Shown piece by piece: positions 20,910 to 30,132 of a DNA stretch of 64,000 bases (its first letter is position 1; each line of letters starts with the position of its first letter). The notes beneath the pieces are model-generated. The model saw nothing but the letters and a program-made list of their open reading frames with translations. It ran no database searches and was not told where the DNA came from. The stretch covers positions 186,001 through 250,000 of the forward strand of contig NZ_CABPSP010000001.1 of NCBI RefSeq assembly GCF_902459765.1, read 5' to 3'. The DNA comes from Pandoraea anapnoica (GTDB lineage: Bacteria; Pseudomonadota; Gammaproteobacteria; Burkholderiales; Burkholderiaceae). The position numbers and the translations under genes were made by a program.

Positions 20910-21383
20910 TCAGTGTGACGGACTCGCGGCCAGCACGAACAGCGTTTGTTGCATGAGGGCGCAGAGCGTCCATTTCCCGTTATCGACGGCGAACAGTTCG
21001 GCGGTGGCGACGATGAGTGTGCGTCCGGATTTGACGACCTGACCGCGTCCGACCAGTGTATCGCCCTTGCCGGGCGCGAGAATGTTCAGTTTGTATTCGG
21101 CGGTGACCAGTTCCTGATCGGGCGAGATGCGTGTGTAGCCCGCGTAACCGCCTGCCGAATCGGCGATGGCGCCGATGACACCGCCGTGGAAATAGCCGAG
21201 CTGCTGATTCACTTTGTCGGAGAATGGCAGCGAAATCTCGCAAAAACCGTCGGCGATATGCGTGAGTTGTGCGCCCCAGTGGGTCATGACGCCTTGTTTG
21301 TCGAAGCTGGCGCGGATTTTCGCGTCGACGGCGGGGTCGATGGGGGCGGCATGAACAGCATGAGACGAGGGGACGTTGTGCAT
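20910..21383 (-). CDS. PaaI-family hotdog thioesterase
   Basis: 157 residues. It has the single hotdog-fold signature [20 protein letters not shown], in which the HGG and the following acidic residue form the active site of PaaI-type acyl-CoA thioesterases. It is first in line on the minus strand before liuA, 128 bases apart, downstream of a strong palindrome at 21431-21452. It may release CoA from stalled short or branched acyl-CoAs. Its exact substrate is unknown. Confidence 0.85.
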   Translation of the reverse strand: MHNVPSSHAVHAAPIDPAVDAKIRASFDKQGVMTHWGAQLTHIADGFCEISLPFSDKVNQQLGYFHGGVIGAIADSAGGYAGYTRISPDQELVTAEYKLNILAPGKGDTLVGRGQVVKSGRTLIVATAELFAVDNGKWTLCALMQQTLFVLAASPSH

Positions 21384-21430
21384 GATCGTCAGGGCGCGAG
21401 CGGCTGGAAAGCCAGATTCGCAGATACTAC

Positions 21431-21452
21431 TTAACGTTTACGTAAACGTAAA
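21431..21452. promoter_or_regulatory. LiuR-type operator upstream of thioesterase-liuA
   Basis: The core ACGTTTACGTAAACGT (21434-21449) is a perfect 16-base palindrome, and the whole 22-base segment is symmetrical except for one pair. On the minus strand TAGTAT follows at a spacing compatible with a -10 box and TTTACG precedes it, as expected for a MerR-family activator site inside the promoter. A related sequence occurs on the other side of the MerR gene at 22151-22168. The shared core TTTACGT..ACGT resembles the motif reported for LiuR. Confidence 0.7.
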
Positions 21453-21651
21453 GTAAGGGCTTTCCTGAGTCGGGGAAAAGCACTGGGAGCGCAGCCAAAC
21501 GGGTGGTGTGTGGGGAAATAGATGCGCGGGGATTGGTGCTGCCCTGACGCAGTGACTTTCAGGTGGAACGGAGTCAGGGGAGTGCCGATTCCCGCGGCCC
21601 TGGGGGTGAGGCAGGGCTGGGGGAGGTTGGAGTGGGATGCGGTGTTAAGAG

Positions 21652-22086
21652 TTAGTGAGAAGCCGCTGCCGCCTTAACCCGTCGAGCGGAGGGCGGCGCG
21701 GTTTCCCCTGCAGCCTCAAGCAAAGCGAGGCATTGCGCTTCGTGCTGGGAGACTTCGTCGAGCGTGGCGTGGAGGTCTTCGAGTTGCTGCTCCAGCACCT
21801 GACGGTGTTGAGCGAGCGTGTCGAGAAACACCTTCAGCTGCGGCACAGTATCCTTGGGCGACTCGTAGAGATCGAGAATCGTCTTGATCTCGGAGAGCGT
21901 GAGGCCGAGGCGTTTGCCGCGCAGCGTGAGCTTCAGGCGCGTGCGGTCCTGTCCGGTGTAGACGCGGTGACGTCCGCCGGGGCCTTCACGGGCGGGCGTG
22001 AGCAGACCCTGATCCTCATAAAAGCGGATCGCGCGGGGCGTGATGTCGAACTCGCGGGCGAGGTCGGTGATCGTGTATGTGAGCAT
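21652..22086 (-). CDS. liuR: MerR-family regulator, probable LiuR
   Basis: 144 residues from the ATG at 22086; an upstream frame to 22134 exists but lacks similarity. The N-terminus YTITDLAREFDITPRAIRFYEDQGLL is the MerR winged helix. It is followed by LKLTLRGKRLGLTLSEIKTILDLYES and a long dimerisation helix, and the short C-terminus has no metal-binding cysteine cluster. That, and its position next to liuA, fits LiuR, which controls leucine and isovalerate use in proteobacteria. Candidate sites lie on both sides of the gene. The identification is by family and context only. Confidence 0.8.
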   Translation of the reverse strand: MLTYTITDLAREFDITPRAIRFYEDQGLLTPAREGPGGRHRVYTGQDRTRLKLTLRGKRLGLTLSEIKTILDLYESPKDTVPQLKVFLDTLAQHRQVLEQQLEDLHATLDEVSQHEAQCLALLEAAGETAPPSARRVKAAAASH

Positions 22087-22150
22087 CGGATCGGCAGGGG
22101 ATCGGATTGGCAAGTTTAAGCGGGTGCTTACCATTGCAGATAGAATTGCC

Positions 22151-22183
22151 GTTTACGTTAGCGTCAACTTGCATCGTATGCAA
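22151..22183. promoter_or_regulatory. LiuR-type operator plus second palindrome between liuR and metallo-hydrolase gene
   Basis: GTTTACGTTAGCGTCAAC (22151-22168) is an inverted repeat matching at 7 of 9 pairs and shares the TTTACGT core with the site at 21431-21452. Directly abutting it, TTGCAT and ATGCAA (22169-22183) form a second palindrome with a 3-base centre. The pair sits in the divergent promoter region and could control both genes. Confidence 0.6.
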
Positions 22184-22240
22184 TCGGTGATGGCGTCAAC
22201 CTGACAACAAGAGAACAAGCCCATCTGGAGCGTGGCCCCC

Positions 22241-23323
22241 GTGAATGCCCTTGAACAGCAACTGAACTATCCCCTTGGCGATTTCCTGCCCGACGGCGGC
22301 ACTGTGCACGAAGTCGTGCCGGGCGTCTTCTGGGTGCGCATGCCGCTGCCGTTCGTGCTCGATCACATCAACCTGTGGCTGCTGCGCGATGAAGTCGATG
22401 GGGTGAAGGGCTGGACGGTCGTCGATTGCGGGATCACGCATCCGCAGATCAAAGCGTACTGGGAGCAGGTGTTCGACAGCGCGCTCGGCGGCGAGCCGGT
22501 GCTGCGTGTGGTCGTCACGCACTGCCACCCGGATCACCTCGGCCTTGCGCACTGGATCTGCAAGGGCGGCGACAAACAGCGCTGGCAAGCGCGGCTCGCC
22601 ATGTCGCTCGGCGACTATGCGTGGGGACGTCTCATGTCCGAGGGCGATAACAACAATGCCGCCAACGCTGGCGGCGAGTTTGCCGTCGCGCACTTCATCG
22701 CACATGGTCTCGCTGACGAGGCCATGATCGACCAGATTCGCAATCGCAAGTCGTACTTCAGCGACCTCGTGCCCGAAGTGCCGTCGCGCTACTTCCGTCT
22801 CAAGGATGGCGACGCGCTGCGCATCGGCGGCAGCGACTGGCGTCTGATCGCGGGCTATGGTCACTCGCCCGAGCATATGGCGCTATACTCCGAGCAGCAC
22901 AACGTGCTGATCTCCGGCGACATGGTGCTGCCACGCATCTCTACCAACGTCAGCGTCTTCGATATCGAGCCGGAAGCCAACTCGCTACAACTGTTCCTCG
23001 ACTCACTGGGCGTCTATCTGGATCTGCCCGCCGACTGCCTCGTGCTGCCGTCGCACGGCCGACCCTTTACAGGTTTGCACACGCGCATTCGCCAGCTTCG
23101 CGACCATCATGCGGCGCGCTTGCAGGAAGTGCGCGATGCGTGTGCGAAGTCACCGCAAAGCGCGGGCGATATCGTGCCCATCATGTTTCATCGCAAGCTC
23201 GATGCGCATCAGACCACCTTCGCAATGGGCGAAGCACTGGCGCACTTGCATATGCTCTGGCGCTCGGGTGAGCTTAAGCGTGAGCGCGATGTCCACGGCG
23301 TATGGCGTTTCTCGCCTGTGTAG
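22241..23323 (+). CDS. MBL-fold metallo-hydrolase
   Basis: 360 residues. It has the metallo-beta-lactamase motif THCHPDHLG, a second metal ligand in GHSPEHMALYS, and LISGDMVLPRIS. This architecture is shared with glyoxalase-II-like and thioesterase-like hydrolases. I prefer the GTG at 22241, with GGAG ten bases upstream, over the GTG at 22232, which is too close to that GGAG. It is divergent from the MerR gene with a shared operator, so it is probably part of the liu regulon. Its substrate is unknown; an acyl-CoA thioester is one guess. Confidence 0.84.
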   Translation: MNALEQQLNYPLGDFLPDGGTVHEVVPGVFWVRMPLPFVLDHINLWLLRDEVDGVKGWTVVDCGITHPQIKAYWEQVFDSALGGEPVLRVVVTHCHPDHLGLAHWICKGGDKQRWQARLAMSLGDYAWGRLMSEGDNNNAANAGGEFAVAHFIAHGLADEAMIDQIRNRKSYFSDLVPEVPSRYFRLKDGDALRIGGSDWRLIAGYGHSPEHMALYSEQHNVLISGDMVLPRISTNVSVFDIEPEANSLQLFLDSLGVYLDLPADCLVLPSHGRPFTGLHTRIRQLRDHHAARLQEVRDACAKSPQSAGDIVPIMFHRKLDAHQTTFAMGEALAHLHMLWRSGELKRERDVHGVWRFSPV

Positions 23324-23372
23324 GGGGCACGTCGCCCTAAGTGGATGACTTAGGCACGTCGCTAAGAAGACA

Positions 23373-23408
23373 AAAACGCCCCGGAGACGGCAGCCTCCGG
23401 GGCGTTTT
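23373..23408. terminator. bidirectional intrinsic terminator
   Basis: A 14-base stem (23373-23386 with 23395-23408) includes CGCCCCGGAG and CTCCGGGGCG, with A and T tracts at its two ends. It lies between the convergent metallo-hydrolase and transporter genes and can stop transcription from both sides. Confidence 0.93.
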
Positions 23409-23439
23409 GCATCGTATGGCGAGCGTGTCGCCAAAGCAC

Positions 23440-24759
23440 TCAGGCGTGCTGCGTCGAGGCTTGCATGTCGCGTCCCTCGCGACCGAGCAGACCGTACGTC
23501 ACGAGACTGATCGCGACGGTCATCAGAATGTAGTACGCCGGGGCGAGCGGATTCTGCGTCACCTTGATGAGGTACGTGATCCAGAACGGCGCGAGGCCGC
23601 CGAAGAGCATCACCGAAACGTTGTAAAGAATCGAGACGCCCGTCGAGCGCACGCCGACCGGGAACACTTCCGTGACGGCCGTCGGGAACGCACCCCACAC
23701 AAAGCCCATGCACACCGCCGGCAGAATCTGCGCGAGCAGCAGATTGCCCATCGACGGTGAGCCGTGCAAACGCGTGAACATCCAGAACGACGTCAGACCA
23801 TAGAGCAGCACGAACAACAGGATCAGCGGCTTGCGGCCGACACGATCCGAAATCCATCCTGTGAGCGGGCAGAGCGCGGCGATCAGCATTGCGGCGATGA
23901 ACGTCGACAGACTGGCGGAACCTTGCGTCAGACCGAGTTGCTTGACGGCGTAAATCGGTGTGTAGATGAGTGTGACGTAGAACGACGTCGTGGCCGCCAC
24001 CGTCAGACCGAAACCGGCGATCAGCGAACGATAGTGCTTCGAAAAGACGTCGGCGAGCGGCGTGCGACGGGTCGGTTCGCGCGTCGCGGCGTAGGCCAGA
24101 AACTCAGGCGATTCCGTCATGCGGCGCCGAATGTAGAAGCCCACCGGCCCGATCAGAATCCCGAACAGGAACGGCAGACGCCAGCCCCACGATTCGAGCG
24201 CTTCTTTCGAAAGCCCCGTCGTGAGTACGTACGCGCACAACCCGGCGAGCGCTACGGCCAGCGCCTGTGAGCACATCTGGAAACTGCCGTAGAAGCCGCG
24301 CAGATTCGGCGGCGAGAACTCGATGAGCATGGCCGTCGAGCCACCGAATTCACCGCCCGCCGAGAAGCCCTGAATCACGCGGGCCAGCAAGATCAGCAAC
24401 GGCGCCGCGAAGCCGATGGTCGCGTAGGTCGGCGCAATACCGATCAGACCCGTGCCGAGCGCCATGAGCAGCACCATGACCGATAGCGCCGACTTGCGGC
24501 CCGCGCGGTCGGCGTACAGACCGAAGGCCAGCCCACCGATGGGGCGGAAGAAGAACGCCACGCCAAGCGACGCCACGCTCGCGAGCAGCGACGTCGTATC
24601 GTTATCCGCAGGGAAGAAGAGTTTCGCGATGACCACCGCGAAGAGACCGTAAACCGTGAAGTCGAACCACTCGAACGCGTTGCCCAGCGTAGAGCCGATC
24701 ACCGCTTTGCGTCGCAGCGCCGGATCGATGACCGGCGTGCCGGCGGGGGTTGTCTGCAT
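23440..24759 (-). CDS. MFS transporter, metabolite:H+ symporter (MHS) family
   Basis: 439 residues with about 12 transmembrane helices. NAFEWFDFTVYGLFAVVIAKLFFP at the N-terminus, FRPIGGLAFGLYADRAGRKSAL, and RVIQGFSAGGEFGGSTAMLIEF are hallmarks of the MHS group (citrate, alpha-ketoglutarate, proline/betaine and shikimate symporters). It should import an organic acid or osmolyte with protons across the inner membrane. The exact substrate cannot be told. It is a single gene ending at a shared terminator. Confidence 0.9.
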   Translation of the reverse strand: MQTTPAGTPVIDPALRRKAVIGSTLGNAFEWFDFTVYGLFAVVIAKLFFPADNDTTSLLASVASLGVAFFFRPIGGLAFGLYADRAGRKSALSVMVLLMALGTGLIGIAPTYATIGFAAPLLILLARVIQGFSAGGEFGGSTAMLIEFSPPNLRGFYGSFQMCSQALAVALAGLCAYVLTTGLSKEALESWGWRLPFLFGILIGPVGFYIRRRMTESPEFLAYAATREPTRRTPLADVFSKHYRSLIAGFGLTVAATTSFYVTLIYTPIYAVKQLGLTQGSASLSTFIAAMLIAALCPLTGWISDRVGRKPLILLFVLLYGLTSFWMFTRLHGSPSMGNLLLAQILPAVCMGFVWGAFPTAVTEVFPVGVRSTGVSILYNVSVMLFGGLAPFWITYLIKVTQNPLAPAYYILMTVAISLVTYGLLGREGRDMQASTQHA

Positions 24760-24988
24760 GTGCCTCTCCTGCTTGGTTGGGAGTGCCGCAGTCGGATCGG
24801 TATGGACCGGCGCATCGCCGTCTGCACACGCGTCCGCTCTATGGCGGCGAATCCGGTTTAACGTCGTGTATACCTCTGTTCAAGTTACACGAACACTCTA
24901 ACGCAGGTTTGGAATGCACCACAACGGGTCAAAATTACGACCGAATCTTGCGTGAGACGACGTGTTTCACGCATGGAATGCGATAACG

Positions 24989-25468
24989 TCAGCGATTCCC
25001 CCGGCTGCCTTTCCATCGATAGTCGCGCTGACCGATCCAGCCCCAGGTGCCGGTGGACGGATCGAATTCGTAGCCTTCCCGATACTCGGTCGTGTAACAG
25101 CCGCCCTTCTCGAGATAGCAGCGTTCGCGCAGGAAGTGCGCGGCGTCACGCGACGAACGGGGTTGCGCCGGAACGATGACGATCGGTGCAGGCTGCACGA
25201 TGACGGGCGCGGGTCGAACGATGGCAGGGGCAGGCGCCACGATGACGGGGGCGGGGTGAACCACTGCGGGGGCCGGCGTCACGATGACAGGCGCAGGTTG
25301 AACGATGGCCAGTGCCGGGCCGACGATGACGGGCGCAGGCCGGACGTATGACGATGGCGGTCCGAAGACCTGCCAGTTGCCCGGATCCATCGCAGCGCAG
25401 CCAGTCAGGATCGCTGCGGCCGTGAATCCGGCGAGAAGCAATGTGACGCGAGAGAGGACGACATTCAT
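24989..25468 (-). CDS. repeat-containing lipoprotein of unknown function
   Basis: 159 residues, family not recognised. A signal peptide with lipobox ILTGC predicts lipid attachment at about Cys24. The mature part begins with a proline/valine-rich block of 14-residue repeats (PAPVIV.PA.AIV, about 3.5 copies), likely an extended spacer. A compact C-terminal domain follows with two cysteines (RCYLEKGGCYTTEY) and WGWIGQRDYRW. The layout suggests an outer-membrane-anchored stalk carrying a small folded tip. It is a single gene with no operon partner. Confidence 0.72.
   Translation of the reverse strand: MNVVLSRVTLLLAGFTAAAILTGCAAMDPGNWQVFGPPSSYVRPAPVIVGPALAIVQPAPVIVTPAPAVVHPAPVIVAPAPAIVRPAPVIVQPAPIVIVPAQPRSSRDAAHFLRERCYLEKGGCYTTEYREGYEFDPSTGTWGWIGQRDYRWKGSRGNR
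25197..25341. repeat. 42-base tandem repeat inside the lipoprotein gene
   Basis: Units of 42 bases begin ACGATGAC at 25197, 25239, 25281 and 25323 (the last is partial). They encode 14-residue PAPVIV-type repeats in frame, so gain or loss of a unit would change stalk length without a frameshift. Confidence 0.85.
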
Positions 25469-25558
25469 GGGGGCACCGCGCGTTAGGAATGCGGGGCACT
25501 CTAACGCGCGGGGTCGTGCAATTCCCCGCTTCGTCCTGCATTTTGGGGGATGTCCGAG

Positions 25559-26389
25559 TCAGCTTTCCCGGTCTTTAGCCGCCTCGCGTGCTTGTCGTTG
25601 CGCCATCGTCGGCTTGCGCGGAGCGCGGGCAAACAACATGTCGTAAAGCCAGCGCGGCAGGCATCGCATTACAAAGGCCACAACGCCCATCTGCCAAGGC
25701 AGCACAGCGAAGCGCTTGCGACGTGCAATGGCCGCCGCCGCCTTGCGCGCGAACTTGTCCGAGTCCATCAGGAACGGCATCGGGAACGGATTGCCCTCGG
25801 TCATTGGCGTGCGGATGTAGCCCGGCGCAATCGTCACGACAGCCACCTTGTCCGCGCGCAGTTCGACGCGCAGGCTTTCGAGATATGTCATCGCCGCCGC
25901 CTTGGAAGCGCTGTACGCGCCGTGCCCCGGCAGACCGCGCACACCGGCCACGCTACCGATGCCCACGAGCGTGCCGCGCTTGCGCTGACGCATCGGACCC
26001 ACGAAGGGGCTGAATGTCGCGACCATCGCCGTCCAGTTGGTGTCCATGACGGAGGCGAAGTGCGGCAGATCCTCGGGGTCTTCCGTGTTCACGCCGTGGC
26101 TGATGCCGGCGTTGGCGATCACGATGTCCGGCACGCCGTGACGTGCCATGAAGTCGCCCGCCGCAGCGCGCAGTGCGAGGGCGTCGCGCACGTCGAGCGC
26201 GTAGCAATGCACGGCATGCGGGTGCGGCAACGTGGCGGCGAGATCGGTGAGCTTGTCGCCACGGCGTCCGACGAGCCCGAGAATCGCGCCCTGCGCCGCG
26301 TAGTAACGGGCGAGCGCCTGCCCCAGCCCGCTGGACGCGCCGGTGATGAATACCTTCGGTGATGTCGTATGTGCTGCCATTGTCGCCAT
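25559..26389 (-). CDS. short-chain dehydrogenase/reductase
   Basis: 276 residues from the ATG at 26389; ATGs at 26398 and 26380 are alternatives, and no good ribosome-binding site decides between them. It has the cofactor motif TGASSGLG, the NAG motif in VIANAGISHG, and YSASKAA as catalytic Tyr-x-x-x-Lys. The basic C-terminus after residue ~250 (LPRWLYDMLFARAPRKPTMA) suggests membrane association. It follows dsbA, from which it is separated by a terminator. The substrate is unknown. Confidence 0.85.
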   Translation of the reverse strand: MATMAAHTTSPKVFITGASSGLGQALARYYAAQGAILGLVGRRGDKLTDLAATLPHPHAVHCYALDVRDALALRAAAGDFMARHGVPDIVIANAGISHGVNTEDPEDLPHFASVMDTNWTAMVATFSPFVGPMRQRKRGTLVGIGSVAGVRGLPGHGAYSASKAAAMTYLESLRVELRADKVAVVTIAPGYIRTPMTEGNPFPMPFLMDSDKFARKAAAAIARRKRFAVLPWQMGVVAFVMRCLPRWLYDMLFARAPRKPTMAQRQAREAAKDRES

Positions 26390-26398
26390 AGAACGCAA

Positions 26399-26420
26399 AA
26401 GCCCGGCCGGGGCCGGGCTT
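26399..26420 (-). terminator. intrinsic terminator after dsbA
   Basis: AAGCCCGGC and GCCGGGCTT form a 9-base stem with a 4-base loop. On the minus strand it is followed by TTTTGCG, and it lies 15 bases after the dsbA stop. The T-tract reaches into the leader of the SDR gene. Confidence 0.82.
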
Positions 26421-26435
26421 CAGGAGCCGCGAAGC

Positions 26436-27116
26436 TTACATCTTCTTCGCGCGGATCTGATTGATGATCGAGTCGGCCGTCTTGAGCGCCGCATCGAACG
26501 TTTGCTGCTCGGTCGTCGCCGGTTTGCCCTGCTTTTGCAGCGCGTCGCCCGACGTGGCCGGGGAGACGAGGTACTTGCCCTGGATCGCGATCGTCGGCAC
26601 GCCGTCGATCTTGTAGTCTTGCCAGGTCTTGTTGGCCGTCTTCACACCGTTATCGACGCCGAAGCTCTTGTACGTGTCGAGGTACTTTTGCTTGTCGACG
26701 CCCAGCGTTGCCAGGAAATCCGCTTGCTGGTCGGCCGTCAGCAGGTAGTTGTGCTTGACGTGGATTTCGTTGAAGACCTTCGGCGTGAGTTCGGCGTCCT
26801 TACCCATGGCCACGAGCGCGAGATACATGCGCGTATGCGGCTCGAAACGGCTCTGGAAGGCGACCGGCACGCGCTTGAACACGACGTCCTTGCCCTGCGC
26901 CTTGACCCACTTCTCCAGCGACGGCTCCAGCGCATTGCAATGCGGGCAGCCATACCAGAAGAACTCGGTCACTTCGATCTTGCCCGGACCCGCCGTCAGC
27001 GGTTGCTGCGAAATCGTCAGATAGTCGGTCCCCGCGACCGGTGCTTCAGGCGACGCCGAGGCGACACCCGAGAGGAAACCGAAAGAAATCAGAACGGCAC
27101 CAAGAAGTTTTTTCAT
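26436..27116 (-). CDS. dsbA: thiol:disulfide interchange protein DsbA
   Basis: 226 residues. A periplasmic oxidase that introduces disulfide bonds into secreted proteins. The signal peptide MKKLLGAVLISFGFLSGVASA is followed by the thioredoxin-like domain with the redox motif CPHC in FFWYGCPHCNALEP. The cis-proline segment GVPTIAIQGKY is also present. The ATG at 27116 was chosen because it begins the signal peptide. It forms a cluster with argS and the SPOR gene on the same strand. Confidence 0.95.
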   Translation of the reverse strand: MKKLLGAVLISFGFLSGVASASPEAPVAGTDYLTISQQPLTAGPGKIEVTEFFWYGCPHCNALEPSLEKWVKAQGKDVVFKRVPVAFQSRFEPHTRMYLALVAMGKDAELTPKVFNEIHVKHNYLLTADQQADFLATLGVDKQKYLDTYKSFGVDNGVKTANKTWQDYKIDGVPTIAIQGKYLVSPATSGDALQKQGKPATTEQQTFDAALKTADSIINQIRAKKM

Positions 27117-27359
27117 GATCTTTGTATAGGAGTGAGTCCAACACGCCGGTTTGTCCATCATCGGTGAGCGGCGCGCCAGCAAAACCATATCCCGGATTCA
27201 GCCAAATTAGCTAGTGCGTATGACCGGCGATGTGCTGCCGGGTTCAACGCGCCGTGAGCGACGGCTGCGTCGGTCCATCATGATGCGGGCTTTTGCGAAT
27301 CCCTGCCGGGCGGCGCTGCGCCGGCGTTCGGGGAGTGCCCATGCGGTGCGGCAGAAACA

Positions 27360-27390
27360 AAAGGCGTTGCCTTTGTCGGGCAACGCCTTT
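27360..27390 (-). terminator. intrinsic terminator after SPOR-domain gene
   Basis: AAAGGCGTTGCC (27360-27371) pairs with GGCAACGCCTTT (27379-27390). On the minus strand it is followed by TGTTTC. It begins five bases after the stop of the SPOR-domain gene. Confidence 0.88.
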
Positions 27391-27395
27391 CGCGT

Positions 27396-28076
27396 TCATT
27401 GCTTCGTGAAGCGGATCACTGCCGTGTCGTACCCGCCATCCTGCAGGCGTTGACGCACGTGATTCATTTCGTCGAGCTTGCCGTACGGGCCGAGGCGCAC
27501 GCGGTAGAGCGTGAGACCGTTGGCGTCGCGCTGCGTGACCTTTGCTTCGAAGCCCGAGAGGGCCAGCTTGGCGCGCAGTTGCTCGGCGTCCGTTTGCGAC
27601 TTGAACGCGCCGACTTGCAGGTAGTAACCCGTGCTGGCGTTATCCGTGGCGCTCGCGGGCGGCGTGGTCGGCGGCGCGACCGGCACCGTCGACTTACCGT
27701 TGAGAATGTCGGCTGGCGAGGGCTTCGTCGGCGCAGGCGCGGTCGGGGCCGTCGGTGCGGAGGCGGTCGGCGGCGTGACCGGGTTACCCGGCACGAGCGG
27801 CGATGTTTCGGCAGCCGAGGGCGTCTCCGGCGCGGTCGGACCCGACGCGGCGCCCGGCAGCGGCGTGCGCGGCTGGAGCGACTTGTTCGGGTCCGGCGCC
27901 TGTGCAGCCGGCGAATTGTCGGCCGGACGCGGCGGCGTCTTTTCGACGAACGGGGTTGGCGTCTTCGTAATGTAGAGCGCGACGACGACGGCAACGGCCA
28001 GCCCAACGATCAGGCCGAGCACGATGCCCAGAAAAGTACCGCCCCGCTGGCGGGGTGGTCGACGTGTGTTTGCCAT
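27396..28076 (-). CDS. SPOR-domain (FtsN-like) membrane protein
   Basis: 226 residues. A short basic N-terminus (MANTRRPPRQRGG) is followed by one transmembrane helix (TFLGIVLGLIVGLAVAVVVALYI), a long Pro/Ala/Thr-rich periplasmic linker, and a C-terminal SPOR domain beginning GYYLQVGAFKSQTDAEQLRAKL. SPOR domains bind denuded peptidoglycan at the septum, so this is a probable cell-division protein like FtsN. It lies 60 bases after argS and is likely co-transcribed with it. Confidence 0.88.
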   Translation of the reverse strand: MANTRRPPRQRGGTFLGIVLGLIVGLAVAVVVALYITKTPTPFVEKTPPRPADNSPAAQAPDPNKSLQPRTPLPGAASGPTAPETPSAAETSPLVPGNPVTPPTASAPTAPTAPAPTKPSPADILNGKSTVPVAPPTTPPASATDNASTGYYLQVGAFKSQTDAEQLRAKLALSGFEAKVTQRDANGLTLYRVRLGPYGKLDEMNHVRQRLQDGGYDTAVIRFTKQ

Positions 28077-28136
28077 CGAGTCGATTCCGTCCTTACAGAG
28101 TTCCGATGCGTTTGCCGTTCGGAGTGGTTGGATAAC

Positions 28137-29900
28137 TTACATCTTGGCCGGGGCCGACACGCCCAGCACGGCAAGCCCGTTGCGCAGCACCTGGCGCGTC
28201 GCCGCGAGCAGCGCCAGACGCGCATGCTTCACGGTCTCGTCGTCGACCAGCACGCGATCCGAGTTGTAGAAGGAGTGGAACGCGCCGGCCAGATCCCGCA
28301 GATAGAAGGCCACGGCGTGCGGCGCAAGTTCCTCGGCGGCACGCGTGAGCATGTCCGGGTACTCGGCGAGCAGTTGCAGCAGCGCGAGCGCGCGTTCGCT
28401 GTCGAGCGGCGCGAGGTCGGTGTTTGCCAGCGACGCTTCGTCACCGGCCCACTGCGTGAGGATCGAGCAGATGCGCGCGTGGGCGTACTGCACGTAGTAC
28501 ACCGGATTTTCGTCGTTCTGCTTGAGCGCGAGATCCACGTCGAACACGAATTCCGTGTCCGCTTTGCGCGAAATTAGGAAAAATCGCACGGCGTCGCGAC
28601 CACGGCGCAGCGCGTCTTCACGCTCGACGGGGTCCGTCACCGGCGTTTCTGCAGTAATGCCGCCCGACCATTCGATCAGATCGCGCACCGTCACGTAGCT
28701 GCCTGCTCGCTTGGAGATCTTCACCTCCTCGCCATTGCGCATGACGGTGACCATCTTGTGCAGCACGTAGTCGGGGTAACCCTTCGGAATACCGATGCCC
28801 AGTGCTTGCAGACCGGCGCGCACACGCGCGATGGTGCCGTGATGGTCCGAGCCCTGCACGTTGATGACCTGATGGAAGCCACGGTCCCACTTGCGGGTGT
28901 GATAAGCGACATCCGGCACGAAGTACGTGTAGGTGCCATCGGACTTGCGCATCACGCGGTCCTTGTCGTCGCCGTAATCGGTCGTGCGCAGCCACAGCGC
29001 GCCTTCCTGTTCGTACGTGACACCAGCATCGATGAGCGCCTGCACCGTGCGCTCGACGCTGCCGTCGGCATACAGGGACGATTCGAGGTAGTACTGATCG
29101 AAGATGACGCCGAACGTTTGCAGATCGATGTCCTGCTCGCGACGCAGATAGGCCACGGCGAAGGCGCGGATCGAGTCGATGTCTTCGACACTGCCGCTGC
29201 CGGTGACGGGCGCGCCGTCGGAGGCCTGCACCGTCTTGCCAGCGAGGAAGTCCTGCGCAATGTCGCCGATGTAGTCGCCGTTGTAGGCCGATTCCGGCCA
29301 TTCGGAGTCGCCCGGCTTGAAGCCACGGGCGCGTGCTTGCACGGAGGTGGCGAGCGTCTGAATCTGCACGCCGGCGTCGTTGTAGTAGAACTCGCGATGC
29401 ACCGGGCGGCCTTGCGTGCCGAGCAGTGCCGAGATCGTGTCGCCGAGCGCGGCCTGACGACCGTGACCCACGTGCAGCGGGCCGGTCGGGTTGGCCGAGA
29501 CGAACTCGACGAGTACCGGGTCGGCTTCGTTGCTGGCGGCGCGACGGCCGAAGGCAGCGCCTTCGGTCAGGATCGCGCGCGCGACCGATTGCTTGGCGGC
29601 ATTGGCAAGACGCAGGTTGATGAAGCCGGGACCGGCGATTTCGACGGCGTCGACGAGGCCCTTGGCGCGGGCGTCGGCGAGGATTGCGTCGGCAATCTTT
29701 TGGGCCAGTTCGCGCGGATTGGCGCGCAACGGCTTGGCGAGCTGCATGGCCACGTTACAGGCCAGATCGCCGTGGGCGGCCACTTTGGGGCGTTCGAGCA
29801 GGATGACGGGCGCGGCAGGCGCGGTGCCGTCTGCGGGCATCAAACCGGCGACGACGTCGCCGATCAGCGCGACGAGAGCATTCTTTTGTGCGGGTAGCAT
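28137..29900 (-). CDS. argS: arginyl-tRNA synthetase
   Basis: 587 residues, class I synthetase that charges tRNA-Arg. The HIGH motif appears as HVGHGR within [19 protein letters not shown], and the KMSKS-equivalent is [11 protein letters not shown]. An N-terminal Add1 domain ([21 protein letters not shown]) and a C-terminal DALR anticodon-binding domain (residues ~460-587) complete the family layout. Start at the ATG 29900. It heads the argS-SPOR pair. Confidence 0.97.
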   Translation of the reverse strand: MLPAQKNALVALIGDVVAGLMPADGTAPAAPVILLERPKVAAHGDLACNVAMQLAKPLRANPRELAQKIADAILADARAKGLVDAVEIAGPGFINLRLANAAKQSVARAILTEGAAFGRRAASNEADPVLVEFVSANPTGPLHVGHGRQAALGDTISALLGTQGRPVHREFYYNDAGVQIQTLATSVQARARGFKPGDSEWPESAYNGDYIGDIAQDFLAGKTVQASDGAPVTGSGSVEDIDSIRAFAVAYLRREQDIDLQTFGVIFDQYYLESSLYADGSVERTVQALIDAGVTYEQEGALWLRTTDYGDDKDRVMRKSDGTYTYFVPDVAYHTRKWDRGFHQVINVQGSDHHGTIARVRAGLQALGIGIPKGYPDYVLHKMVTVMRNGEEVKISKRAGSYVTVRDLIEWSGGITAETPVTDPVEREDALRRGRDAVRFFLISRKADTEFVFDVDLALKQNDENPVYYVQYAHARICSILTQWAGDEASLANTDLAPLDSERALALLQLLAEYPDMLTRAAEELAPHAVAFYLRDLAGAFHSFYNSDRVLVDDETVKHARLALLAATRQVLRNGLAVLGVSAPAKM

Positions 29901-30132
29901 TGGCGGGTGTTTCGGGTGCGTCCGGACGCGTCCGGACAGGCAATTGAATCGTCAGCAACGGATTTTAACAGGTGTATGATGAAGTCACGGTGCCCGCCGA
30001 TACCCCTCATTGCGTAACAGGCTCACTCAGGTCACACTCGGGTGCCACGCAAGCGACACATGGCCATCAGGCAGACGACAGGCCGTGAAGGTTCGGGGCG
30101 GCGGTGGTGATAACTCGAAAAGGGAGCCAAAC

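Noticed and set aside
25197-25341. Possible CRISPR-like array because of regular repeats
   Set aside because: The repeats are contiguous 42-base units without spacers and encode in-frame protein repeats, and there are no cas genes.
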